From an uncultured Alistipes sp. (lineage in GTDB: Bacteria; Bacteroidota; Bacteroidia; Bacteroidales; Rikenellaceae): a DNA stretch of 59,587 bases. The stretch is from positions 1-59,587 of the forward strand of contig NZ_CABMQJ010000011.1 of NCBI RefSeq assembly GCF_902388705.1, given 5' to 3'. Within the stretch, counting starts at the first letter, position 1, and each line of letters starts with the position of its first letter. The notes below the pieces were generated by a model. The model searched no databases. It worked only from the letters and a program-made list of their open reading frames with translations, and had not been told where the DNA came from. A program made the position numbers and the translations under genes. Shown here piece after piece: positions 24,093 to 32,528 of the stretch.

Positions 24093-25355
24093 ATGGACAT
24101 CCGTATCGAAAAGAAGAAGGGCATCCGGGCCCTGTTCACCAAAAAAGGCATCCCCTATTTCGCCGGGGCGCTGTTCCTCGTCTTCGTGCTGTGGCTGCTG
24201 CTGCGCGACAACTCCTCGACGCTGCGCATCGACGCGCGAACCATCTCCGTGGGTGAGGTCGTCCGCGGCGAATTCAACGACTACATCCGCGTTACGGGAC
24301 AGGTGCAGCCCATTACTACCGTGCAGTTGAGCCCCCTCGAGGCGGGCATCGTCGAACGGTTGGTGGTCGAAGAGGGCACCTCCGTGAAGAAAGGCGACGT
24401 GCTGGTCGTGTTGAGCAACACGTCGCTCACGCTCGAAATCCTGAACAGCGAGGCCGAGCTGGCCGAGAAGCAGAATATCCTGCGCAATACGCTCATCTCG
24501 ATGGAGCAGGAGAAGCTCTCGCTGCGTCAGGACAAGGCGCAGCTGGACCTCGACGTGGCGCGCAAGAAGCGGGCGTGGCAGCAGAACGAGGAGCTCTACA
24601 AAAATGCCCTTGTCGCCCGCGAAGAGTGGCTGCAGGCCAAGGAGGATTACGAACTGGCCGAGAAGAAACGCGAACTGAACGTCGAGCGGCAGAAGCAGGA
24701 TTCGCTCTACCGGTCGGTGCAGATCGAACAGATGGAGGAGAACCTCGACAACATGAAACGCAACATGCAGCTGATTCGCGAGCGTATCGGCAACCTGAAC
24801 GTCAAGTCGCCGATCGACGGCGAAGTCGGCCTGCTCGACGTCGTGCTGGGGCAGTCCGTGTCGACCGGACAGAAAATCGGCCAGGTCAACGACCTGTCGG
24901 GCTACAAGGTCGAGGCGCAAATCGACGAGAGTTATATCGACCGCGTGCGCGCCGGCCTCGAGGCTGCTTTCGAGCGGCAGGGCACCGACTACAAGGTGCG
25001 CCTGCGCAAGGTCTATCCCGAGGTGCGCAGCGGCCAGTTCCGCGCCGATTTCACGTTCCTGGGGGCCCACCCCGGGAATATCCGCAGCGGCCAGACCTAC
25101 TACCTGCACCTCGAACTGGGACAGCCCACCGAGGCGGTCATCATCCCGCGCGGGTCGTTCTACCAGACCACCGGCGGCGCATGGATTTATGTCCTCTCGC
25201 CCGAGGGCGACAAGGCCTATAAACGCCCGATTCGCATCGGCCGCCAGAACCCGCAGTATTACGAAGTCCTCGACGGACTGGAGCCGGGCGAGCGCGTCGT
25301 CGTGTCGGGCTATGAGAACTACGGCGCCAACGATGTGCTGATTCTCAATAAGTAA
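24093..25355 (+). CDS. Membrane fusion protein (HlyD/MacA-type periplasmic adaptor)
   Basis: The 420-residue product has one N-terminal membrane helix (about residues 23-41, YFAGALFLVFVLWLLL). A biotinyl-lipoyl half (VVRGEFNDYIRVTGQVQPI, VEEGTSVKKGDVLVVLSNT) follows, then a long coiled-coil hairpin (about 110-240), the second lipoyl half (NVKSPIDGEVGLLDVVLGQ) and a beta-barrel domain. It joins the ABC permeases to the TolC-type channel. It starts 17 bases after the channel gene and 24 bases before the first permease gene, so these are one transcript. Confidence 0.92.
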   Translation: MDIRIEKKKGIRALFTKKGIPYFAGALFLVFVLWLLLRDNSSTLRIDARTISVGEVVRGEFNDYIRVTGQVQPITTVQLSPLEAGIVERLVVEEGTSVKKGDVLVVLSNTSLTLEILNSEAELAEKQNILRNTLISMEQEKLSLRQDKAQLDLDVARKKRAWQQNEELYKNALVAREEWLQAKEDYELAEKKRELNVERQKQDSLYRSVQIEQMEENLDNMKRNMQLIRERIGNLNVKSPIDGEVGLLDVVLGQSVSTGQKIGQVNDLSGYKVEAQIDESYIDRVRAGLEAAFERQGTDYKVRLRKVYPEVRSGQFRADFTFLGAHPGNIRSGQTYYLHLELGQPTEAVIIPRGSFYQTTGGAWIYVLSPEGDKAYKRPIRIGRQNPQYYEVLDGLEPGERVVVSGYENYGANDVLILNK

Positions 25356-25379
25356 CAAACGCCGAACGAATAGAGTCCC

Positions 25380-27773
25380 ATGAAGATTGTCCTGAAAAAC
25401 CTGCTGACCACGCTGCGCCGTTATCCGACTTCGGTGCTGCTCAATATTGCCGGGCTGTCGGTCGCTTTCACCGCCTTCCTGGTCATCATGATGCAGGTGC
25501 GCCACGAGTATGGTTTCGACCGCTGGATTCCGCAGTCCGACTGCGTGTTCCGTGTCGAACAGGGATATGACGGAAAATACCAGACGCTGCTGTGTAATCC
25601 GCTCATTAACGAGTTGAAAACCGTGTCTGCCCATATCCGGGCCGCAGCGCTCGTTCGGGGCGGAGACGATTGGCTGATTGATTTTCGGGTCGAGCGCAAT
25701 AACGGCATGCAGGATGCTTTCCGCACGCCGCTGATGATTGCCGAGCAGGATATGATTCCGATTCTGGGCCTCGAGTTGATCGAGAGCGACGGACAGGCAT
25801 TCGTGTCCGAAAACCAGGTGCTCCTGCCGCAGTCGCTCGCCCGCAAAATGTTTCCGGACGAGTCGGCCGTGGGCCGCAAACTGGTATCGGAAGGCTATGA
25901 CCTTTCCGTATCCGGCGTCTACCGCGATATCCCGGACAATTCGGTCTTCTACAACGGCCTGATACAGCCGTGGGAGGGGTATGACTCCTCCCGCTCGAAC
26001 AATTACCAGTTTTTTATCCGCCTCGACGATGCCGCCTCCGCGGCGGATGTCGCCGCGGCGATGAACCGCACGACCCGTGAATTCTACGGACTCGGCGAAG
26101 GGGCTCCCGAAACGGCGATAACCGTGCGGCTGACACCGGCCCCGGATATCTATTTCGAACGGGACGTGAGCTATGAGATGTTCGCGCCCAAGGGCAACCG
26201 CACGACCACCGACACGCTGCTGGCGATTGCCATTCTGGTAATTGTCATCGCATCGATTAACTTCGTCAATTTCGCATCGGCCCTGACGCCCGTGCGCATG
26301 AAGATGATTAACCTCCAGAAAGTCCTCGGGGCCGGGGTGTGGCAGTTGCGCTCGTCGCTGCTTTTCGAAGCTGCGGTCATATCGCTGGCCGCCTACGGCG
26401 TGGCGCTGTGTCTGGTCGTCTGCCTCGCGGGAACGCCGTTCGCGCAATACGTTTCGGCGGACATGTCGCTTGCGGCGAATCTTTCGCTCGCCGGATGGTG
26501 CGCGCTGATTGCCTTGTGCGTAGGCTTTGCCGCAGGACTTTACCCGGCGTTCTACATGACTTCGTTCCGCCCGATTCTTGCCGTGCAGGGGTCGTTCGGC
26601 ACCTCCCTTACGGGGCGCCGTTACCGCCTGGTGCTGGTCGGACTGCAATACGTCATTTCCCTGGCGCTGATTATCGCCGCCCTTTTCGTCAATCTCCAGA
26701 ACCGCTACCTTACGCACCTCGAAATGGGTTTCGACAAGGAGCAGGTTATCGTCATACACCTTTCCGACGATGCATGGGAGCGTCATGAAACTCTTACCGG
26801 GCGGCTCAAATCGTTGGCGGGCGTCGTGGACGTCGCCTATGCCAACGATAAGTTCCTCACCGCCGAAACCGGATATATGGGCTGGACGAAAGATTACCGG
26901 GATGTCAAATACGGCATCACGTTCAAGGTGATGATTGTTTCCGACAATTTCCTGCGCGTAATGGGGATTCCCGTTGCTGCGGGCCGTGATTTTTTGCCCT
27001 CCGATACGCAGCGCGAGCCCTGTGCGTACGTCTTTAACCGGGCCGCCGAACAACGCTACGCGATGCAGCCCGGCGACTACGTCGACCAGACGGCGACCGG
27101 GCCCTCGGGCGAACACTACGTGGGCTGGGGCGAGGCCGTGGGGTTCCTGCCCGGCGACGTGCGCATCTTTTCGGAGCATATGGAGCAGGTGCCCTTCGCA
27201 TTCGCCGTCATGGGGACGCTGTCGTGGCATATGCCGCTGCGGTATTGTTATATCCGCGTACATGCCGGCGCCGGCATGACGGAAACCGCCGGCCGGATTC
27301 GCCGCGCCATCGCCGACATCTCTCCTTTCGACCACGACATCGAATTTATGGATACGGTGGTCGATTCGCTCTATCGGAACGAATTGAAAGCCGGGGCATT
27401 GATTTCGCTCTTCTCGCTGCTGTCCATCCTCGTTTCGCTGATGGGCGTCTTCGGACTGGTGCTGTTCGAAACGCAGTACCGCCGCAAGGAAATCGGCATC
27501 CGCAAGGTCAACGGTGCCACGTCGGGTTCGATTTTGCGGATGTTCAACCGCCGCTTCGCCCTGATTGTACTGGCCAGTTTCCTCATTGCTGTTCCCGTGT
27601 CGTGGTATGGCGTCGGCGAGTGGCTCCGCAATTTCCGGAGCGCCGTGCCCCTTTATCCGTGGGTTTTCCTGGCGGCGCTCGCCATTGTGCTCTCCGTCAC
27701 GGTGCTCACCGTTACCGTCCGTTCGTGGCGCACGGCCAACGAAAATCCCGTTAAATCCGTCAAAACCGAATAA
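25380..27773 (+). CDS. MacB/FtsX-type ABC permease 1
   Basis: The 797-residue product is a double FtsX permease: an N-terminal helix (LLNIAGLSVAFTAFLVIMM), a MacB_PCD periplasmic domain, three helices near residues 280-400, a second helix near residues 425-440 and a second periplasmic domain, and three C-terminal helices. It has no ATPase domain. The coupling segment ETQYRRKEIGIRKVNGAT and the tail WRTANENPVKSVKTE recur in its paralogues. It is closest to permease 4 (32529), with which it shares the opening NFLTTLRRY type. It should move a substrate, possibly a lipid, peptide or lipoprotein, by periplasmic mechanotransmission with the ATPase at 37459. Confidence 0.9.
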   Translation: MKIVLKNLLTTLRRYPTSVLLNIAGLSVAFTAFLVIMMQVRHEYGFDRWIPQSDCVFRVEQGYDGKYQTLLCNPLINELKTVSAHIRAAALVRGGDDWLIDFRVERNNGMQDAFRTPLMIAEQDMIPILGLELIESDGQAFVSENQVLLPQSLARKMFPDESAVGRKLVSEGYDLSVSGVYRDIPDNSVFYNGLIQPWEGYDSSRSNNYQFFIRLDDAASAADVAAAMNRTTREFYGLGEGAPETAITVRLTPAPDIYFERDVSYEMFAPKGNRTTTDTLLAIAILVIVIASINFVNFASALTPVRMKMINLQKVLGAGVWQLRSSLLFEAAVISLAAYGVALCLVVCLAGTPFAQYVSADMSLAANLSLAGWCALIALCVGFAAGLYPAFYMTSFRPILAVQGSFGTSLTGRRYRLVLVGLQYVISLALIIAALFVNLQNRYLTHLEMGFDKEQVIVIHLSDDAWERHETLTGRLKSLAGVVDVAYANDKFLTAETGYMGWTKDYRDVKYGITFKVMIVSDNFLRVMGIPVAAGRDFLPSDTQREPCAYVFNRAAEQRYAMQPGDYVDQTATGPSGEHYVGWGEAVGFLPGDVRIFSEHMEQVPFAFAVMGTLSWHMPLRYCYIRVHAGAGMTETAGRIRRAIADISPFDHDIEFMDTVVDSLYRNELKAGALISLFSLLSILVSLMGVFGLVLFETQYRRKEIGIRKVNGATSGSILRMFNRRFALIVLASFLIAVPVSWYGVGEWLRNFRSAVPLYPWVFLAALAIVLSVTVLTVTVRSWRTANENPVKSVKTE

Positions 27774-27774
27774 T

Positions 27775-30150
27775 ATGTTCCGACAACTCAACTTCCGCTC
27801 GTTTTTCAACTTCCTGGGGCGCAACCGGCTTTATGCGTTCATCAACATCTTCGGGCTCTCGGTGTCGCTGATGTTCGTGATTCTGATTGCCGACTATACG
27901 CTTCGGCAGCTCACGTGCGACGACTACCATGCCAAGGCCGGCCGTATTTATGCCATCGGAACCGAAGCGAGCCTGAACAGCGGCTATTATCTCCAGAAAT
28001 ACCTGCGCGACCGCTACCCCGAAATCGAATCGACCTGCGCCGTCGCCGCTTCGGGACAGTCCACCGATGCCACGCAGCCCGTCGAAGCCGGACAGCGGAA
28101 ATATTCGGCGACGGTACTCTTCGCCGATACGACCTTTTTCCGGATGTTCGATTTCGAACTGCTGGAGGGCGACCGGGATCAGGCCCTCGCCTCGCGCGAG
28201 AACGTGGTGCTTTCCGAGTCGTTCGCCCGCAAGGTCTTCGGCACGTTCAATCCGCTGGGGCAGGCGATTCGCTTCCCCGACGAGGAAAAGTCGTATGTCG
28301 TGAGCGGCGTGGTGCGGGATATCGACCGTTCGGTGATTCCCAATACGGACATCATCATGCGCGCCGAGCGCCTCTGCGACCTGAATCCGGCCAACGACGA
28401 ACGCATGAGCAACTGCGGTGCCGTCACGACGTTCCTGCTGGTGCACCCGGGCGCCGACCTGATGGCCAAAATTCCCGACATGCTCGCCTATTTCAAGCAG
28501 ATGTACTGGCCCTATAAGGGTAATGTGGTGAGCGGGGTGACTCTTACGCCGCTGCGCGAGCTCTACTTTTCCCGGCTCAACGATGTCTATTCGCTGCACC
28601 ACGGAAGCTGGGCGTTCGTGATGATTCTCTTCGGCGTGGGCGCCGTGATTCTGCTCTTCGCCGTGATGAACTACATCAACCTGACGGTCGCCCAGACCGG
28701 ATTCCGCGCCAAAGAGATGGCCGCCCGCCGGCTGCTGGGCGCCTCGCGCGGCGAAATCGTCCTCAAGCTCATTCTCGAGTCGACGCTGATGTGCGTGACT
28801 TCGCTCATCATCGCCTTTTTCCTCGCCGTCGCCGTTCAGCCCTACGCTTCGCAGCTCGTCGAGTCGAAAATCGACATTCTGGCCGACATGACCCCTGTCG
28901 TCGTCGCCTGCTACGTGGTGTTCATCGCGGCGCTGGGCGTCGTGGCGGGTATTGTCCCGGCGATGATGGTTTCGCGCTACAAGCCCGTCGACATCGTGCG
29001 GGGCACGTTCCGCCGCCGCTCCAAAATGGTTTACAGCAAGGTGCTCATCACCATCCAGAACGTCATTACCATCGTCCTGATTGCCACTTCGCTGACCATC
29101 GGCCTGCAGATCCGCCACCTTATTTCGGCGCCGCTGGGCTACGAAACGAAAGACATCCTCGACGTATCGACGGAAATTTTCTCGGATTACGGGCAGATTC
29201 AGCAGTTCCGCAACGAACTGTTGCAGCAACCCTGCGTCGAGGCCGTGGCGCTGGGCTGCGGATCGCCCCACAGCCGGGGCAACAACAATACGATGCAGTG
29301 GGGTCCCGACCGGATGGTTTCGTTCCAGGTTTTTGTCGGCGATTCGACTTACTTCCGCATCTTCGGGCTCGAGCTTTTGCGCGACAACCATACCGACAAA
29401 GGGTGGGCGCTGAACCAGTACGCCCTGCACGAACTGGGCATCGGCGAGGACGCCACGCATTTCAAGATGGGGCCTGACTATTCGTGGAATTTCGAGATTG
29501 CCGGTGTTTACCGCGACTTCCAGGTCGGGTCGGCCCTGGATGAACCCACGTCGGCCATGCTGCTCGATGTGGGCGACTACGACCGGTGGAACAAAACCGG
29601 CAATTACCAGACCTATCCGTGGGACGTGCTGATTAAGGTGCGGGGGGACAAGACGGAAGCCTATAATACCGTGAAATCGGTTTTCGAGCGGATTTCCGAC
29701 GGCGGCGTCTTCTCCGGCGCGCAGTACCTCGAACAGGAGATTGCGGCCGACTACGCCGATCAGCGGCGTATCCTGCATATCGTCGGCATCTTCACGCTCG
29801 TGGCGATTCTGATTTCGGCCCTCGGCCTGGTGGCCATGTCGACCTACTACATCCAGCAGAAGGAGCAGGAGGTCGCCGTGCGCAAGGTCTTCGGCTCGAC
29901 GCGTGCCGAGGTGCTCGGCCGGCTGGTGGGCAGCTTCATGCGGATGGTCGGCGCGGCGTTTGTCATCGCCGTGCCCGTAGCGTGGTACCTGCTCGGGCGC
30001 TGGCTGCAGGATTACAGCGTCCGCATCTCGCTCTCGCCCCTGATTTTCCTCGTTGCCGGTGCTTTTGCGGCAGCGGTGGCTTTCCTTGCGGTTTTCTGGC
30101 AGAGCAGCCGTGCCGCCGATTCCAACCCCGTCGATTCCATCAAAAGTTAA
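27775..30150 (+). CDS. MacB/FtsX-type ABC permease 2
   Basis: The 791-residue product begins at ATG 27775, one base after the previous stop. It has the same double FtsX/MacB_PCD layout (start FLGRNRLYAFINIFGLSVSLM; second-half helix after SKVLITIQNVITIVL). Its C-terminal coupling segment reads QQKEQEVAVRKVFGSTRAEVL and the tail RAADSNPVDSIKS, more diverged than in permeases 1 and 4. An upstream in-frame start at 27565 would overlap permease 1 by 200 bases and is rejected. As part of the operon it probably pairs with another permease or with itself over the single ATPase. Confidence 0.9.
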   Translation: MFRQLNFRSFFNFLGRNRLYAFINIFGLSVSLMFVILIADYTLRQLTCDDYHAKAGRIYAIGTEASLNSGYYLQKYLRDRYPEIESTCAVAASGQSTDATQPVEAGQRKYSATVLFADTTFFRMFDFELLEGDRDQALASRENVVLSESFARKVFGTFNPLGQAIRFPDEEKSYVVSGVVRDIDRSVIPNTDIIMRAERLCDLNPANDERMSNCGAVTTFLLVHPGADLMAKIPDMLAYFKQMYWPYKGNVVSGVTLTPLRELYFSRLNDVYSLHHGSWAFVMILFGVGAVILLFAVMNYINLTVAQTGFRAKEMAARRLLGASRGEIVLKLILESTLMCVTSLIIAFFLAVAVQPYASQLVESKIDILADMTPVVVACYVVFIAALGVVAGIVPAMMVSRYKPVDIVRGTFRRRSKMVYSKVLITIQNVITIVLIATSLTIGLQIRHLISAPLGYETKDILDVSTEIFSDYGQIQQFRNELLQQPCVEAVALGCGSPHSRGNNNTMQWGPDRMVSFQVFVGDSTYFRIFGLELLRDNHTDKGWALNQYALHELGIGEDATHFKMGPDYSWNFEIAGVYRDFQVGSALDEPTSAMLLDVGDYDRWNKTGNYQTYPWDVLIKVRGDKTEAYNTVKSVFERISDGGVFSGAQYLEQEIAADYADQRRILHIVGIFTLVAILISALGLVAMSTYYIQQKEQEVAVRKVFGSTRAEVLGRLVGSFMRMVGAAFVIAVPVAWYLLGRWLQDYSVRISLSPLIFLVAGAFAAAVAFLAVFWQSSRAADSNPVDSIKS

Positions 30151-30161
30151 TCGCCACCGTC

Positions 30162-32522
30162 ATGAAGAACTTCCTGTTCGCACTCCGTTACCTGCGCAAA
30201 CTGCGCGGCGGCACCGTCGCCCGCGTCGTTTCGCTCTCGCTGGGGCTGGCCGTCGGCCTGCTGATTTTCTCCTACGCCAACTACAACCTCACTTCCGACC
30301 GCACTTTCCGCGACGGCGACCGCATCTTCCAGTTGTGGGTGCATTACAACACGCCCCAGATGACGGGCTACTCCTCGTCGCTCCAGGCGCCCATCGCCCC
30401 GGCGCTGGCCGAGGAAATTCCGCAGATCGAGGCCGCGACGCGCCTTTGGCGGGCGGGTGTCGACGATGTGGTGCGTGGGGACAATTCGTACCGGATGCAC
30501 TGTATCCTCGCCGACACGCTGTTTTTCGACGTGCTGGGTTTCGACGTGCTGCAGGGCGATCCGCACCGGGCCCTTGCGCAGGAGAACCAGGTGATGCTCT
30601 CCGAGTCGGCCGCCCGCACCATCTTCGGGAAAAAAGACCCGGTCGGGGAGCTGTTGCTGCTCAAAGGCACCGATTCGCTGACCGTGTCGGGCGTCTTCCG
30701 CGACCCCGACCCCAACCAGCACCTCGGTAAATTCAATATGCTCCGCTCGTTCGAGCACGCCCGCCGGACGATGAACACGTCGTGGCGCGGCGGCGACTCG
30801 TTCTCCAGCTATGTCAAACTGCGCGAAGGCGTGCAGATCGGCCAGGTCGAGGCGCAGGCGGACACTTTCATCGACCGCCACGAGCTGCGGGGCATGATGG
30901 AAGAGTGGGGCATGACCTGGCATTTCTTCCCCATTGCCCAATCGTCGCGCATCGATTCCCCCGTCGAACTGATTTCATGGGTGCTGATGGCCCTTGCGGC
31001 CCTCACGCTGTTCGTTGCGGCGATGAATTACGTGCTGATTTCCATCTCGACGCTCGTCAGCCGCTCGAAGACCATCGCCATGCTCAAGGTCGGCGGCGCC
31101 CGGCGTTCGGACATTTTCCGCATCTTCTGCTCCGAAACCGCCGTGCTGACCCTCGCTTCGGTCGTCGTGGCCGCTTTCCTGCTGTGGGCCCTGCAGGATC
31201 AGGTGCGGGAGATTACCAGTACGCCGATGGCCGAGCTTTTCGCCCTGAAACGCATCTGGGTGCCGCTGATCGTCATCCTCGCCGCATTCGCCCTCGCGGC
31301 GCTCGTCCCGGCGCGGATTTTCACCTCGATCCCCGTGACATTGGCGTTTCGCGGTGCGACGGACAACCGCCGCCGCTGGAAGCAGGTTTTGCTCGTCGTC
31401 GAAATTGTCAGTTGTACGTTCACCCTTACGCTCCTGCTGCTTGCCGTGCTGCAGTTCGACAAACTCCGCAACGGCGACTTCGGATTCGTGCACGACCGCA
31501 TTGTCTATACCCGGCTCAAGACGCCGCTTCCGGGCATGGCCCCCATCTGCGACGCCGTGGCCGCCCTTCCCGAGGTCGAGGCAGCGGGCGCTTCCGAGGA
31601 TGTGCCCATCTGGGGCTATTCGGGCCAGCCCTGCTACGATGAGAAGAGCAAGGAACTCCTGTTTTCGTGCCGTTATACGCTCTGCAACGAAGCCTATATG
31701 CCCGCGATGGGCATGCAGATTGCCGCCGGCCGCAATTTCGTTCCGCAGAGCAACCCGTTCGAGGTCATTGTCAACGAAACCTACGTCCGCCTGCGCGGCT
31801 GGACGCCCCGGGAAGCCGTAGGGCGGCAAATCATCGATGAGGACAGCGCCGATGCGCGCCTTTATACCATCGTCGGCGTCGTGAAGGATTTCCGTACGGT
31901 TATCGCCACGGGACAGGTCGACCCGATCGTGATGCATCCGCTGAATTATTATACTTCGTTCTCCCGGTATACGCCGGAGATCAAAATCAGGTGGTACCTG
32001 ATGATCCGCCTGCGCGAAATGTCGCCCGGGGCGCTGGCCGCCGTGCAGCGCAAGATCGAGGAATATCCTTCGGACAACAACCATGCGCTCACGGTATATG
32101 ACGACCTGCTGGGCGACACCCTTTCCGAAATCCGCAGTTTCCGCAATATTGTCTTTACCGTCAGCGGTATCACCCTGCTGATCGTCCTGATGGGGCTTGT
32201 GGGCTACCTGGGCGACGAGATGCGCCGCCGCAGCAAGGAGATCGCCCTTCGCAAGGTCAACGGCGCCTCGACCGCCGACGTGCTGCGCCTGCTGGCGCGC
32301 GACGTGCTGTGGATCGCCGTGCCGTCCGTCATCGCCGGGGGCGCCGTAAGCCGCTGGGGCGCCGACCTGCTGGTCAGCAACTTCGTCGAACGAATCGCGC
32401 TCCGTTGGTGGCTCTTCGCCCTCTGCGGCGTGGTGGTTTTGCTGATTGTCTGCACCGTGCAGCTCGTCCGCACGTGGCGTATCGCCAACGAAAACCCGAT
32501 TAACATGATTAAAACCGAGTAG
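30162..32522 (+). CDS. MacB/FtsX-type ABC permease 3
   Basis: The 786-residue product starts at ATG 30162, 11 bases after permease 2. Its opening, NFLFALRYLRKLRGGTVARVV, differs from the others, but the architecture is the same: helix, MacB_PCD domain, three helices (about residues 270-400), helix near 425-445, second periplasmic domain and three helices. The coupling segment RRRSKEIALRKVNGASTADVL and the tail TWRIANENPINMIKTE match the family pattern. No Walker motifs. An alternative start at 29982 would overlap the preceding gene by 170 bases and is not needed. Confidence 0.9.
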   Translation: MKNFLFALRYLRKLRGGTVARVVSLSLGLAVGLLIFSYANYNLTSDRTFRDGDRIFQLWVHYNTPQMTGYSSSLQAPIAPALAEEIPQIEAATRLWRAGVDDVVRGDNSYRMHCILADTLFFDVLGFDVLQGDPHRALAQENQVMLSESAARTIFGKKDPVGELLLLKGTDSLTVSGVFRDPDPNQHLGKFNMLRSFEHARRTMNTSWRGGDSFSSYVKLREGVQIGQVEAQADTFIDRHELRGMMEEWGMTWHFFPIAQSSRIDSPVELISWVLMALAALTLFVAAMNYVLISISTLVSRSKTIAMLKVGGARRSDIFRIFCSETAVLTLASVVVAAFLLWALQDQVREITSTPMAELFALKRIWVPLIVILAAFALAALVPARIFTSIPVTLAFRGATDNRRRWKQVLLVVEIVSCTFTLTLLLLAVLQFDKLRNGDFGFVHDRIVYTRLKTPLPGMAPICDAVAALPEVEAAGASEDVPIWGYSGQPCYDEKSKELLFSCRYTLCNEAYMPAMGMQIAAGRNFVPQSNPFEVIVNETYVRLRGWTPREAVGRQIIDEDSADARLYTIVGVVKDFRTVIATGQVDPIVMHPLNYYTSFSRYTPEIKIRWYLMIRLREMSPGALAAVQRKIEEYPSDNNHALTVYDDLLGDTLSEIRSFRNIVFTVSGITLLIVLMGLVGYLGDEMRRRSKEIALRKVNGASTADVLRLLARDVLWIAVPSVIAGGAVSRWGADLLVSNFVERIALRWWLFALCGVVVLLIVCTVQLVRTWRIANENPINMIKTE

Positions 32523-32528
32523 TGCGTT

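Noticed and set aside
27565..27774. Earlier in-frame start for permease 2 (and likewise 29982 for permease 3)
   Set aside because: It would overlap the previous gene by about 200 bases, and the residues there do not match the start of the paralogues.
24072..27824. Very long open frame on the minus strand (over 1200 codons) opposite the adaptor and first permease genes
   Set aside because: It lies entirely opposite well-supported genes and is a product of GC-rich codon bias; the translation is Arg/Gly/Gln-rich without any recognisable domain. The same holds for other long antisense frames such as 27760-29778, 34903-37425 and 4891-6507.
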